IMG/VR virus record: IMGVR_UViG_3300025889_000361
Coordinates: 1 to 37,311 of that record
DNA length: 37,311 bases
Origin: a virus
Strand: one strand, 5' to 3'
Position numbers and translations under genes: made by a program
Notes under the pieces: generated by a model
The model's input: the letters and a program-made list of their open reading frames with translations, nothing else
What the model was told of the DNA's origin: nothing
The model's database searches: none
Part shown: piece after piece, positions 21,561 through 30,421 of the stretch
Layout of the letters: each line of letters begins with the position of its first letter
How positions within the stretch are numbered: the stretch's first letter is position 1

Positions 21561-22976
21561 ATGCCGATAGACACTCAACATCCCGAATATCAGAAGTACG
21601 TTCCTGTCTGGACACGCACACGCGATGCTGTGAAAGGCGGTCGAGCGGTCAAGGAAAAGAAACACGAATACTTACCTGTTCCTGACAACTCATCAGGCGA
21701 TGAGCGCAAAGGCACAGAGACAATCAGATACCGTCAATACATCAAACGAGCTGTATTCACTAACTTCACTGGCCGGACTAAGAACGCCCTAGTCGGTGCG
21801 GCATTTCGAAAGAACCCTAACTACGAGATTCCTGAAGGCGTCGAGTATCTGCTTGAAGATGCAACTGGTGACGGCCTTTCACTGATTCAGGTAGCAAAAG
21901 ACGAGCTATCGAACCTGTTAGAAACTGGTCGCTCTGTATTGCTAGTCGATTACCCGCCAGCACCGGAAGGTCTGACGGTAGAGCAAGTTCAGATGCTAGA
22001 CCTAAGAGCCGCTATCATCCCTTACACGGCTGAAGCAGTCATCAACTGGAAAACTGATACGATCGCCGGCAGAAAGATGCTGACTCTGTGCGTCCTAGCT
22101 GAAACCTATCTCGAACCAGAGGATGAGTTCGGTCACGAGAGCAAGACGCAATATCGAGTCCTGCGCCTCAGAGACGATGGCTACACCCAACAGCTATATC
22201 GAGATGATGTTGCAGTAAGCGATGAAATCTATCCTCGTAAGGCAGATGGATCGGTTTGGGACGAGATTCCACTAGCGTTTATTGGGGCTAAGAACAACGA
22301 TTCAACTATCGATGAAGCTCCACTAGCCGATATTGCAGACGTCAACATGGCGCATTACCGCAACTCGGCCGATTACGAGGAATCCTGCTTCCTGACTGGT
22401 CAGCCATCACTATTCATCACACATAGCTTATCGCCAGAGCAGTTCAGAGAATACAATCCTCAAGGCATCAAGCTCGGCTCACGCGCAGGACACGTTCTAG
22501 GCGAAACAGGCGGAGCGAATCTGCTTCAGGCTGATCCGAATAACATGGTCGCAGAAGCGATGAAGGCGAAAGAAGCCGCCATGATTATGATCGGCGCAAG
22601 GATTATCACTGACAGAACAGGAAACGAGACAGCAGAAGGAGCTCGTATTCGCTTTGCATCTGAGAACTCTGTACTCGGCGATCTGGTCGGAAACCTAAGC
22701 CAAGGCTTAACCAAGGCGATTGAGTGGGTCTGTGAGTTCATGGGCGCACCAGCAGAAGATATCGAGTTCCAGATCAACGATGAGTTCTACGATAAGTCAG
22801 TCGATCCTCAGCTAATCATGTCCATGGTGACACTGCTTGATCGTTCTATCATCGCAGAGAAAGACATCTTTGACCGGCTGAAGTCTGCCGGAGTGATCGA
22901 TCCTGAGCGCACATTGGAGGAAATCCAAGATGAGCGAGGCGTAGTGAATCCGCTGTTAGGAGCAGTCGATGCCTAA
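21561..22976 (+). CDS. Portal protein, DUF4055-type
   Basis: A 471-residue protein that would form the dodecameric head-tail portal. The N-terminal part follows the DUF4055 family: HPEYQKYVPVWTRTRDAVKG, EYLPVPDNSS, YRQYIKRAVFTNFTGRTKNA, LVGAAFRKNPNYEIPEG. The body continues with LEDATGDGLSLIQVAKDELS and, later, MIGARIITDRTGNETAEGAR, typical for these portals. Position between terminase and MuF-like genes fits. Confidence 0.85.
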   Translation: MPIDTQHPEYQKYVPVWTRTRDAVKGGRAVKEKKHEYLPVPDNSSGDERKGTETIRYRQYIKRAVFTNFTGRTKNALVGAAFRKNPNYEIPEGVEYLLEDATGDGLSLIQVAKDELSNLLETGRSVLLVDYPPAPEGLTVEQVQMLDLRAAIIPYTAEAVINWKTDTIAGRKMLTLCVLAETYLEPEDEFGHESKTQYRVLRLRDDGYTQQLYRDDVAVSDEIYPRKADGSVWDEIPLAFIGAKNNDSTIDEAPLADIADVNMAHYRNSADYEESCFLTGQPSLFITHSLSPEQFREYNPQGIKLGSRAGHVLGETGGANLLQADPNNMVAEAMKAKEAAMIMIGARIITDRTGNETAEGARIRFASENSVLGDLVGNLSQGLTKAIEWVCEFMGAPAEDIEFQINDEFYDKSVDPQLIMSMVTLLDRSIIAEKDIFDRLKSAGVIDPERTLEEIQDERGVVNPLLGAVDA

Positions 22977-23256
22977 GAAAGACCCTAGACTTGAGCGTGT
23001 AGGCGTTATTGGCTACAACAAGCCAAAGCGCACTCCTAAGCATCCGACTAAATCTCATGTGGTCGTTGCCAAAGAAGGCGACAAGATCAAGACCATTCGA
23101 TTCGGCGAGCAGGGCGCAAAGACGGCAGGGAAACCAAAGGCAGGCGAATCAGAAGCGATGAAGAAGAAACGAGCTTCATTCAAGGCTCGCCATGCTAAGA
23201 ACATCGCTAAAGGCAAGATGTCTGCGGCTTATTGGGCTAACAAGGAGAAGTGGTGA
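22969..23256 (+). CDS. Small basic head-region protein, DUF6321-like
   Basis: A 95-residue very basic protein overlapping the portal gene by eight bases. It reads GVIGYNKPKRTPKHPTKSHV, KIKTIRFGEQGAKTAGKPKA and SFKARHAKNIAKGKMSAAYW, a pattern I associate with DUF6321, found next to portal genes of many phages. The Lys/Arg content suggests DNA or nucleic-acid contact inside the capsid. Role unknown. Confidence 0.7.
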   Translation: MPKKDPRLERVGVIGYNKPKRTPKHPTKSHVVVAKEGDKIKTIRFGEQGAKTAGKPKAGESEAMKKKRASFKARHAKNIAKGKMSAAYWANKEKW

Positions 23257-23384
23257 TGGCGAAACTAACTCCACAGCAGAAGGCTAGAGCTAAGGCGATG
23301 TCGAGAAGGAAAGGCGTCAAATATCCTAACGCTTGGTCTAATTTGGCTGTCGCTCGCGGCAAAAAGCCAAAGAAAAAGAAATGA
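23256..23384 (+). CDS. Tiny basic protein
   Basis: A 42-residue frame starting on the stop of the upstream gene (TGATG) and ending directly at the MuF-like start (TGAATG). Sequence MAKLTPQQKARAKAMSRRKG, then YPNAWSNLAVARGKKPKKKK. Short Lys/Arg-rich frames of this kind are conserved in phage head operons. Possibly an ejected DNA-condensing peptide. Confidence 0.5.
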   Translation: MAKLTPQQKARAKAMSRRKGVKYPNAWSNLAVARGKKPKKKK

Positions 23385-25154
23385 ATGGCGAAAGAAGATC
23401 TACTCGATAAGCTAACGCGCCACCAAATATTCGTTCAGCGTATCGGAGCGCGGGAAGCTAACAAAGCAAAAGGCCGCCTCAACAGCCTGATGGCTCGCGT
23501 TCGCGATGCACTGGATACTGACCTCACGATCGTTCAACGAGCTCGCTATCAGTCGATTCTCTATGATCTTCAGAACTACGCCAGAGAAACCTACACAGCA
23601 GTCGGAGCGGATTATGATGAGTTCGCAGGAGATTTCCTGAATTACGAGTCCGAGTTCAGTGCCAACGCTTTCGAGCAGGCGACAGGCATATCATTCGATC
23701 TACCGAATCCTGTGCAACTGCAATCAGCCTATCGCACCAATATCATGGATCTAGTTCCTACTCAGGCAGGACGATCTATTGGCGAGACAATCGCTCGATT
23801 CGGCATTCAGGCTCAGAATCAATTCAGTCAGGTTCTAAGGGATGGATTCGCACTGGGCATGACTAGCGGTCAGATGATCCGAAACGTCAGCGAGCATATC
23901 AGCCTGAAGCGTAATCAGGTTGAGACGCTGATCAGGACTAGCACCAATCATCTGGCAACTCAGGCCAGAAACGAGACGATGAAAGAGAACGAGGACGTTC
24001 TGGATGGCTACGAATGGGTTGCCACTCTGGATAGCAGGACATCTCTGATCTGCGCCAGTCGTGACGGTATTATCTATCCAGTATCAGACGATCCAGTGAA
24101 ATCACCTAAGCCGCCGGCTCACTACGGCTGTCGATCTACGATCGTTCCTGCTGTAAAGCCTGAGTTCGATCTACTGGCGGATGAGGATGAGAGAAGGCCG
24201 TTTGTTGGACCGAATGGCAAGAAAGGCGTAATCGACGGAAAGATCACTTACGAGAAATGGCTACGCAAACAGCCGAAGGACTTCCAGATTCAGGTTCTCG
24301 GTCGAGCTCGGCAGGAACTATTCGCCAAGAACAAACTACCTCTATCTCGATTCATTGATCCTGAAGGTCGGACTCTAACGCTTCAAGAACTGAGAGAGCT
24401 AGACGTTCAGTTTAACGGCATGAAGCCTCAAGAGGTCGCACAGCAAACGATCGCGGCTCCTCCGGCTCCTGTGTTAAGCCTGAAGGGAGTTAAAGGCAAT
24501 AAGATCGATCAAGCAGAACGAATCCTGAACGAAGGCCTCGATCCTCTGACTCTTAAAGTCGCTCAGAGATTGCAAAAGCCTAAATTTATCGACTCTAAGC
24601 CAGAGGGACAGGGAGCTTATTATAGTCGGCGAGATAAGTATCTCAGGACGAATATCAAGGCTGACGGTACAGATGTTCATGCAGTTACTGCACACGAATA
24701 TGGACATCATATCGATGCCGAAATAGGTCAATTATTTAATATGTCGAAACCATGGTCGGAATCAGATCCTCGTTTTATAGAGGCGTTTAAGCTCGACAGG
24801 AAGGCACTCGGACTAGTCCCTACCAAGACAAGAAAGTCAGTGTCCTACAATCTGATGAAAGATTTATTTAAGATCAAGCAGGTGAATGGCAAGGGTCGCT
24901 GGGATTTTGACGAGACTCCGACGAAAGGAAACCTATGCGACATTCTTGATGGCATGACGGGCGGCATCTGTCGTGGTGATCTAGGTGGGTTCGGCCATGC
25001 AAAGAGTTACTGGGCTACCAAAGGCAACAAAGAGAGTGAATCCTTTGCGAATATGTTTTCTATCTATGGAACGCCAGATTGGAAAAATGTCGAGAAGATT
25101 TCACCGAATATGGCTAAACGATTTGTTCAGATTCTCGAGGAGATAGCGAAATGA
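23385..25154 (+). CDS. MuF-type minor head protein fused to an HExxH metallopeptidase-like domain
   Basis: A 589-residue fusion. Residues ~140-260 carry the MuF/SPP1-gp7 head morphogenesis domain: RTSTNHLATQARNETM, EWVATLDSRTSLICASRDG and HYGCRSTIVP (Cys249). Residues ~385-589 hold HEYGHHID with the zinc-binding HExxH at 437-441 and a possible third ligand in ESESFANMF (Glu550 or Glu552), a gluzincin-like arrangement. MuF proteins are packaged, and their C-terminal extensions are often toxin or enzyme domains delivered to the host. The 3' third looks richer in A/T than the 5' part. Confidence 0.83.
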   Translation: MAKEDLLDKLTRHQIFVQRIGAREANKAKGRLNSLMARVRDALDTDLTIVQRARYQSILYDLQNYARETYTAVGADYDEFAGDFLNYESEFSANAFEQATGISFDLPNPVQLQSAYRTNIMDLVPTQAGRSIGETIARFGIQAQNQFSQVLRDGFALGMTSGQMIRNVSEHISLKRNQVETLIRTSTNHLATQARNETMKENEDVLDGYEWVATLDSRTSLICASRDGIIYPVSDDPVKSPKPPAHYGCRSTIVPAVKPEFDLLADEDERRPFVGPNGKKGVIDGKITYEKWLRKQPKDFQIQVLGRARQELFAKNKLPLSRFIDPEGRTLTLQELRELDVQFNGMKPQEVAQQTIAAPPAPVLSLKGVKGNKIDQAERILNEGLDPLTLKVAQRLQKPKFIDSKPEGQGAYYSRRDKYLRTNIKADGTDVHAVTAHEYGHHIDAEIGQLFNMSKPWSESDPRFIEAFKLDRKALGLVPTKTRKSVSYNLMKDLFKIKQVNGKGRWDFDETPTKGNLCDILDGMTGGICRGDLGGFGHAKSYWATKGNKESESFANMFSIYGTPDWKNVEKISPNMAKRFVQILEEIAK

Positions 25155-25351
25155 CGCTAGAAGAATTTATAGGTGATTTGAAAGAAACAGAAACGGAGTT
25201 AAAGGCTGAGTATACGAAGAAATTCGGTCTTGATCCGCCTGATCTAGATGAATTGGCTTTCTTAGGATCAAAAATCGATATCTTGAAGCAGGCAATAGAT
25301 GAAAATACTGTGATTCAGGATATAATCATCCCTGATGGTGCTAAGATTTAG
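25151..25351 (+). CDS. Small acidic protein after the MuF fusion, possible partner/immunity
   Basis: A 66-residue acidic, helical protein coupled by ATGA to the fusion gene. MTLEEFIGDLKETETELKAE, DPPDLDELAFLGSKIDILKQ and a short tail. Such a small acidic gene right behind an enzyme-tipped MuF gene is where an antidote or chaperone would be expected, but there is no family match that I can name. It may equally be a head-assembly helper. Confidence 0.5.
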   Translation: MTLEEFIGDLKETETELKAEYTKKFGLDPPDLDELAFLGSKIDILKQAIDENTVIQDIIIPDGAKI

Positions 25352-25358
25352 CACTCTA

Positions 25359-25373
25359 TGTAGCAGGGCTACA
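25359..25373 (+). other. Small hairpin before the scaffold gene
   Basis: TGTAGC-AGG-GCTACA: a perfect 6-bp stem with three-base loop in the 46-base gap before the scaffold. No T run follows. A TATAAT (25319-25324) without a good -35 lies just upstream in the previous gene, so a weak capsid promoter is possible. Confidence 0.35.
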
Positions 25374-25397
25374 ACCATTGCAAACTAGAGGTGACGC

Positions 25398-26072
25398 ATG
25401 GAATTTTTGAATGAAGTAGAACTTGATGAGACTGTTAAGGCACAGTTAGCAGAAAAGTTTAACCAGACACTTCAGAAGACTTTAGACGAGAAGCTCGCCG
25501 AAGAAGTCTCTGGACTGAAGGCTAAGAATGATGAGCTTCTAGCTGAAAAGAAGGCCGCACAGCGCGCCAAGGAGGAACTCGATGCCAAGGCAAGAGCTGA
25601 AAAAGAAGAAATTGCTAAAAAGCAAAATGACTTCCAACAACTCTACGAGTCGCAAAAAAATGAAGCCGACTCCTTACGGAAGAAAATCGAAGAAATGAAT
25701 CATGCTGTGCAACGGCAGACAATCACTGGAGAAGCCGCTAAAATAGCTTCAGCATTGACAAAAGACGTTGCAAAGGCAAAACTTCTCGAAAAGGAGATTA
25801 GCCAGAGGCTATCCCTAGTCGAAAATGAAATCCGAGTAGTCGACGATTCAGGACAACTGACCGTTAGCACTCTGGATGACCTGACAGCACAGATCAGAGC
25901 GAATTACCCGTTCTTGATCGATGGCATTCAGGCTCAAGGCGGCGGAGCCGCACGTTCACAAGGCAGGGCTGACGTGGGCGGCAAAGAAATCAGCCGTAGT
26001 CAATTTGACGAGATGAATCAAGCTCAAAGAGCGCGTTTCTTTCGTGATGGCGGCAAAGTAATCAATGATTAA
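25398..26072 (+). CDS. Scaffolding protein
   Basis: A 224-residue protein with AGAGGTG before its ATG. Residues ~25-110 are a long charged coiled coil (AKNDELLAEKKAAQRAKEEL; QNDFQQLYESQKNEADSLRK). The C-terminal part has a Gly/Ala-rich stretch and a basic helical end (SQFDEMNQAQRARFFRDGGK). Such proteins guide procapsid assembly and leave before maturation; the gene directly before the coat gene is the standard place. Confidence 0.82.
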   Translation: MEFLNEVELDETVKAQLAEKFNQTLQKTLDEKLAEEVSGLKAKNDELLAEKKAAQRAKEELDAKARAEKEEIAKKQNDFQQLYESQKNEADSLRKKIEEMNHAVQRQTITGEAAKIASALTKDVAKAKLLEKEISQRLSLVENEIRVVDDSGQLTVSTLDDLTAQIRANYPFLIDGIQAQGGGAARSQGRADVGGKEISRSQFDEMNQAQRARFFRDGGKVIND

Positions 26073-26092
26073 GTCACGTTAAGGAGCCCATC

Positions 26093-27238
26093 ATGGCGAA
26101 CGTATTAACTGATCTTGCGGCAGATATCTACAAAGCCGCCGATGTTGTAGGACGGGAGCTTGTAGGCTTCATTCCTGCTTCTACTATCAACGCGAACGGT
26201 TCAGAGCGAGCGGCAAAGGGTGACGTAGTTCGCGCCTCTTTCACACGCGAAGCAGCAGCCGTTGACGTATCAGAGTCTATGACTATTCCGGAAGGAACGG
26301 ATCAGACTGTCGACAACAAGACGCTGACGATCAGCAATGCTCGCGCAGTTCAAATCCCTTACACTGGTGAAGATGTACTGCATCTGAACAACGGTATCGG
26401 GTTCGAGACTGTATACGGCGATCAGATCGCTCAAGCGATGCGTACTCTTACCAACGAAATGGAGCAGGACTTGTGGGAAGAAGCCTACACGAACTCCTCA
26501 CGTGCGTTCGGTACAGCAGGTACAACTCCATTTGGCTCTAACTTCTCTGAAATCGCTGAAATCCGCCAGATTCTGGTTGATAACGGTATGCCACAGAACG
26601 ATGGTCAAGTGTCATTGGTCTTGAACACGCTCGCAGGAACTAACTTGCGTCAGCTAGCTCAGTTACAGCAGGCTAACACTGCCGGCGGTACTGATCTTCT
26701 GCGTCAGGGCATCTTGCTTGACCTTCAAGGTCTTGGTATCCGCGAGTCGGCTCAAGTCGGCCTCCACACCAAGGGTACTGGTACTGGCTACTTGTTGAAC
26801 GATGCTTCTTCAGCTATCGGCGACACAGTAATCGCAACTGATACTGGTTCAGGAACTATCCTTGCAGGTGACATCGTTACCTTCGCAGGTACTTCTGACA
26901 AGTATGTTGTCAACACAGCTCTTGCTGGCGGTTCATTCACTATCGGTGGAACTGGTCTGGTAGCGGCTGAGGCTGACAACGATGCAATCACTGTCGGCAA
27001 CAACTACACAGCGAACATCGCATTCCATCGTCGTGCTTTGGAATTAGCGGTTCGTGCGCCAGCAGTGCCAGAAGGCGGAGACATGGCAGACGATGCTATG
27101 ACAGTCCAAGATCCAGTTTCAGGATTGGTATTCGAAGTTCGTGTTTACAAGGGCTATCGTAAGACCATGATCGAGGTTGCGGCTTCTTGGGGTGTTAAGG
27201 CGTGGAAGTCTGACTTCATCGCTACACTGGTCGGCTAA
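26093..27238 (+). CDS. Major capsid protein, P22 coat-like
   Basis: A 381-residue protein with AAGGAG upstream. It starts MANVLTDLAADIYKAADVVG, followed by RASFTREAAAVDVSESM, VQIPYTGEDVLHLNNGIGFE and ELAVRAPAVPEGG near the C-terminus, the pattern of the P22-type coat family (HK97 fold). A Gly/Thr-rich segment near residues 215-300 (GTGTGYLLNDASSAIGDTVI) may be an inserted surface domain. It is followed by a strong terminator, typical for highly expressed coat genes. Confidence 0.85.
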   Translation: MANVLTDLAADIYKAADVVGRELVGFIPASTINANGSERAAKGDVVRASFTREAAAVDVSESMTIPEGTDQTVDNKTLTISNARAVQIPYTGEDVLHLNNGIGFETVYGDQIAQAMRTLTNEMEQDLWEEAYTNSSRAFGTAGTTPFGSNFSEIAEIRQILVDNGMPQNDGQVSLVLNTLAGTNLRQLAQLQQANTAGGTDLLRQGILLDLQGLGIRESAQVGLHTKGTGTGYLLNDASSAIGDTVIATDTGSGTILAGDIVTFAGTSDKYVVNTALAGGSFTIGGTGLVAAEADNDAITVGNNYTANIAFHRRALELAVRAPAVPEGGDMADDAMTVQDPVSGLVFEVRVYKGYRKTMIEVAASWGVKAWKSDFIATLVG

Positions 27239-27244
27239 GACCAC

Positions 27245-27269
27245 AACGGGAGCTACGGCTCCCGTTTTT
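27245..27269 (+). terminator. Strong intrinsic terminator after the coat gene
   Basis: AACGGGAGC-TACG-GCTCCCGTT: a perfect 9-bp GC-rich stem closed as C(UACG)G, the extra-stable UNCG tetraloop, with T to 27269. A smaller pairing, TGGTC (27228-27232) / GACCA (27239-27243), flanks the stop codon just upstream. Probably partly read through, because tail genes follow without an obvious strong promoter. Confidence 0.9.
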
Positions 27270-27328
27270 ACTGAAGCCCATTCATCCAAGCTGGTTCGGG
27301 TGAGTGGGTTTCACTAAAGGAGATTCAA

Positions 27329-27490
27329 ATGGCAGAGACTAAAACAACAGCGAAAAAGGCTCCGGCTAAGAAGGCTACGGCTAAGAAGGCCACAGGATTA
27401 GTTAAGATGGTGCATGAGGATGGACGCAAAGCAGACGTACATCCAAGCATGGTCGATGCATACCGTTCAGGCGGTTACAGAGAGGCTTAA
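27329..27490 (+). CDS. Small protein with Lys/Ala histone-like N-terminus
   Basis: A 53-residue frame with AAAGGAG upstream of the ATG. AKKAPAKKATAKKATG forms three AKK(A/T) repeats like histone-H1 tails, followed by a conserved-looking C-terminus (DVHPSMVDAYRSGGYREA) found in many small head-region phage proteins. It may contact DNA at the head-tail junction. Confidence 0.55.
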   Translation: MAETKTTAKKAPAKKATAKKATGLVKMVHEDGRKADVHPSMVDAYRSGGYREA

Positions 27491-27493
27491 ATC

Positions 27494-27967
27494 ATGGCAC
27501 TTGTCGTTGAAGATGGTTCTGTCGTAGCGGGCGCGAACACTTACGTTACGCTTGCTGAGTTCAAGGCATGGGCAGATGACCGTGGCATTACCTACGGCAC
27601 AGATGCGGCAGTGACACAGCAAATCTATCGTGCGATGGATTATTTCGAGCGTTTGCAGTTCATCGGCAATAAGGCTAACGAAAATCAGCCTTTGCAGTGG
27701 CCTCGCACAGAAGCCTTAATCGATGGCTACTACGCAGACGCCACAGAAATCCCTGCGCCGGTCAAGACGGCACTCTATGAGTCGATCGTTGTTGAGGCCG
27801 CAGGAAATAGTGAGCTAGAAGTCCAAGATCGTAAGACGATCCGCGAAAAGATCGGCGATATCGAGGTTCAGTACGCTGATAACAGCGAGAATCGAAAGAT
27901 CACTCCTGCATTGCAGTATTCGCTGAATAAGATCGTACAGCCGGCCTTTCAGGTATTGCGCGTATGA
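27494..27967 (+). CDS. Head-tail connector (adaptor), DnaT-like/gp6-like
   Basis: A 157-residue protein. MALVVEDGSVVAGANTYVTL, AEFKAWADDRGITYG, IYRAMDYFERLQFIGNKANE and LQWPRTEALIDGYY match the phage head-tail adaptor family often annotated as 'DnaT-like' in databases. It should form the ring below the portal. Four-base overlap with the next gene. Confidence 0.8.
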   Translation: MALVVEDGSVVAGANTYVTLAEFKAWADDRGITYGTDAAVTQQIYRAMDYFERLQFIGNKANENQPLQWPRTEALIDGYYADATEIPAPVKTALYESIVVEAAGNSELEVQDRKTIREKIGDIEVQYADNSENRKITPALQYSLNKIVQPAFQVLRV

Positions 27968-28314
27968 GCTTCAACTACACCGGACTGAAAAGCTCTGCTA
28001 CGGCCTTGCTAACTAAGTTCGGTCGTCAGTTAACATTTACTCGCACCACCAAAGGCGCGTATTCGGCCGCAACCGGCAAGACATCAGATACGACAGCTAC
28101 ATTCGACAAGTATTGTTGCGTATTCGATTATCTAGCCTCTGAGGTCAACGGCGGAACTATCCAGCAAGGTGATCGTCGTATTCTGTCAGAGGCGCATGAG
28201 TACGAATTAAACGACTCAGTGAGCCTCGATGGAAAAATCTATCGAGTTATCAGCATCTCAGAGAATAAGCCGGCAGGCACTCTGATGAGCGTAGATTTAC
28301 AGGTGAGATCATGA
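27964..28314 (+). CDS. Head closure / stopper-like protein
   Basis: A 116-residue beta-rich protein in ATGA overlap with the connector. FNYTGLKSSATALLTKFGRQ, TFTRTTKGAYSAATGKT and the C-terminal YRVISISENKPAGTLMSVDL resemble stopper proteins (SPP1 gp16-type) that close the portal channel and join the tail. Position in the head-tail operon supports this. Confidence 0.7.
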   Translation: MSFNYTGLKSSATALLTKFGRQLTFTRTTKGAYSAATGKTSDTTATFDKYCCVFDYLASEVNGGTIQQGDRRILSEAHEYELNDSVSLDGKIYRVISISENKPAGTLMSVDLQVRS

Positions 28315-28688
28315 GCGTTGAAGATGACTTGATCAGAACGTCGATCAATTTCGCAGGCTTCCATGAGAAGGTTATTCGCGGAACGCTTCTCAGTTTCACC
28401 AGTCGAGTCATCAAAGAGACGCCGGTAGATACGGGCAGACTGCGCGGAAACTGGCAGGCTAGCTTGAATGTCCCTGAAAACGCGCCAGTAGAAAGAGTTC
28501 AGGCATCGCCAGAAGGCATCGCCAACTCAGATGCAAACTCTGCACTCAGCAACCTGAAGATCGGGGATATCTTCTGGTTCACCAATAACTTGCCATATGC
28601 GAGACGCATTGAGGAAGGTTATTCGTTGCAAGCTCCTCAGGGTATGCTACGTCGAAACGTGGCCTTATTAGCGAGTAAGTTCCGATGA
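28311..28688 (+). CDS. HK97 gp10-like neck/tail component
   Basis: A 125-residue protein. LIRTSINFAGFHEKVIRGTL, RVIKETPVDTGRLRGNWQAS and a C-terminal YARRIEEGYSLQAPQGMLRR fit the HK97-gp10-like family ('TPVDTGRLRxSW ... YAxxxExG'), which connects the head completion ring to the tail. ATGA overlaps on both sides. Confidence 0.82.
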   Translation: MSVEDDLIRTSINFAGFHEKVIRGTLLSFTSRVIKETPVDTGRLRGNWQASLNVPENAPVERVQASPEGIANSDANSALSNLKIGDIFWFTNNLPYARRIEEGYSLQAPQGMLRRNVALLASKFR

Positions 28689-29092
28689 GCACCATATTCA
28701 ACGATATACAGGCCGCTTTGGATACTCGATTGGTTTCTATGTCCGGCGGGTATGCGATCGCTTTCCCTAACATTCCATACGAGCCAGAGGCCGGCACAAC
28801 ATATCTGAGGCCTACATTCCTTCCGGCCGATACAAGTCAGGCCGCATTAGGCGATAACGGAAAGGATATAACAGTCGGCATATATCAGGTTGATGTATTC
28901 AATCCGGCTGGCTCTGGCAGGACGTCCATACCAGATACTATTGCGGATCACTTCAAGCGCGGCACTAATCTGGCTTATAATGGCATAACATTGCGGATAC
29001 AGTCGGTTTCGATTCTATCTGCTACGATTGATGGCTCATGGCAGATCGTGCCGGTATCCATCAGCTTTTACACATATACTGACGCGAGGTAA
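28685..29092 (+). CDS. Tail terminator-like protein, DUF4128/gpU-type
   Basis: A 135-residue protein. IFNDIQAALDTRLVSMSGGY, AFPNIPYEPEAGTTYLRPTF and GIYQVDVFNPAGSGRT correspond to DUF4128 (lambda gpU-like) tail terminators, which cap the tail tube at the head end. It sits between the gp10-like and tail-tube genes, as expected. Confidence 0.78.
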   Translation: MSTIFNDIQAALDTRLVSMSGGYAIAFPNIPYEPEAGTTYLRPTFLPADTSQAALGDNGKDITVGIYQVDVFNPAGSGRTSIPDTIADHFKRGTNLAYNGITLRIQSVSILSATIDGSWQIVPVSISFYTYTDAR

Positions 29093-29098
29093 CGCAAA

Positions 29099-30016
29099 AT
29101 GGCTATCGCAAACGGCGCACAACACTCACTGCATTACATCGCAGAGAGTACCTATGGAACCACTCCGGCAACTCCAACTTGGACACCATTGCCGCACACA
29201 GGCACAACTCTGGCAATGTCGAAAGACGGCATCGAGTCTGAAAAGCTGAGAGGCGATCGTCAGGTTGAAGATTTCCGCCATGGCAACAAGTCAATCGGTG
29301 GTGATGTAACATCAGAGATGGAATATGGCGCATTTGACGACATCCTTGAAGCCGTCATGTGTGGCACTTGGGCAACCAATGTTCTGAAGTCTGGTACAAC
29401 TCGACGCTCGTTTACGCTAGAGCGTAAGTTTGCTGACTTGGATACTCCTGAGTTTCATCGATATACAGGCGTAGAGTTCAACACTCTTTCGCTTTCTATC
29501 TCGCCAAACGCGATGGTCGGAGCTACATTCTCGGTCGTAGGCAAGGATTTATCATTGGCAACAGCTGAAGTAGCCTCGTCAACCTATTCGGCGGATATCG
29601 GCAACACGCCATTCGATTCATTCACTGGCTCAATCACTGAAGGCGGTTCATCTATCGCGACAGTCACTAGCTTGGAGATCACAATCGAAAACGGACTAGA
29701 GCCATTATTCTCAGTCGGCGCAGACACAACTAATCGTCCATCGATCGGTAAGTCTCGCGTGACAGGAAGCCTGACTACATATTTCGACAGTAAGGCTCTA
29801 TACGAGAAATTCATCAACGAGACTGCATCTGAAATCGTCTGTACTCTGACTGATACAGCAGGGAATGACATTCAGATCGACATCCCTAACGTGAAGTACA
29901 ACTCAGGCCAGCCGGATGTATCTGGTGAAGGTGCTGTGACAATCGCGATGGATTTCGTTGCTCTGTACAGCTCTAGCGATGCTTCACAGCTTGTGATTAC
30001 ACGCACACCGGCATAA
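29099..30016 (+). CDS. Major tail tube protein
   Basis: A 305-residue beta-rich protein. MAIANGAQHSLHYIAESTYG, GIESEKLRGDRQVEDFRHGN and DDILEAVMCGTWATNVLKSG match the tail tube family with an N-terminal barrel; the remainder is Thr/Ser/Asp-rich and ends in SSDASQLVITRTPA. It polymerises around the tape measure. The chaperone gene follows after 21 bases. Confidence 0.82.
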   Translation: MAIANGAQHSLHYIAESTYGTTPATPTWTPLPHTGTTLAMSKDGIESEKLRGDRQVEDFRHGNKSIGGDVTSEMEYGAFDDILEAVMCGTWATNVLKSGTTRRSFTLERKFADLDTPEFHRYTGVEFNTLSLSISPNAMVGATFSVVGKDLSLATAEVASSTYSADIGNTPFDSFTGSITEGGSSIATVTSLEITIENGLEPLFSVGADTTNRPSIGKSRVTGSLTTYFDSKALYEKFINETASEIVCTLTDTAGNDIQIDIPNVKYNSGQPDVSGEGAVTIAMDFVALYSSSDASQLVITRTPA

Positions 30017-30037
30017 ACGTAAAGGAACCAGCAAACA

Positions 30038-30421
30038 ATGGATATCAACAAGCTACAAACAGTAGGTGACCATGAGGAAGGCGCAGAATGTAATATTCTG
30101 TCGCCTGTTGATGGAATGCCAACAGATGTCTACATCAAGATCAAAGGCTCTGACTCCAAATCGTGGAGAAAGGCCAAGAAAGATCAGATGACCAAGATCA
30201 TCGAGGCTCGTCAAAAAGACAAGATGGATCATCTCGATTACGAAGGAATGGATGCAGAGGCATTAGCCAGTGTCACCATTTCATGGAGAGGTATTACCAA
30301 GGATGGTAAGCCTTACGAGTTCAGCAAGGAAAATGCACTCAAGCTATACCAAGAGTCACCAGCAGTTTCTAGTCAGCTTCTTGGGTTTATTGAGCAAAGA
30401 GAGAATTTTACCGACGACTGA
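30038..30421 (+). CDS. Tail assembly chaperone, short form (gpG-like)
   Basis: A 127-residue protein immediately after the tail tube, as in lambda G. It contains AECNILSPVDGMPTDVYIKI and a 'KSWRKAKKDQMTKIIEARQK' helical part, ending QRENFTDD. The gene has AAGGAACC upstream. It is expected to bind the tape measure while the tube grows. The -1 frame continues beyond its stop (see the frameshift product). Confidence 0.8.
   Translation: MDINKLQTVGDHEEGAECNILSPVDGMPTDVYIKIKGSDSKSWRKAKKDQMTKIIEARQKDKMDHLDYEGMDAEALASVTISWRGITKDGKPYEFSKENALKLYQESPAVSSQLLGFIEQRENFTDD

Noticed and set aside
27228-27243. Fifth stop-codon hairpin at the coat gene (TGGTC/GACCA)
   Set aside because: The stop is in a six-base loop (GGCTAA), not a C(GUAA)G tetraloop, and the strong terminator beside it explains the structure.
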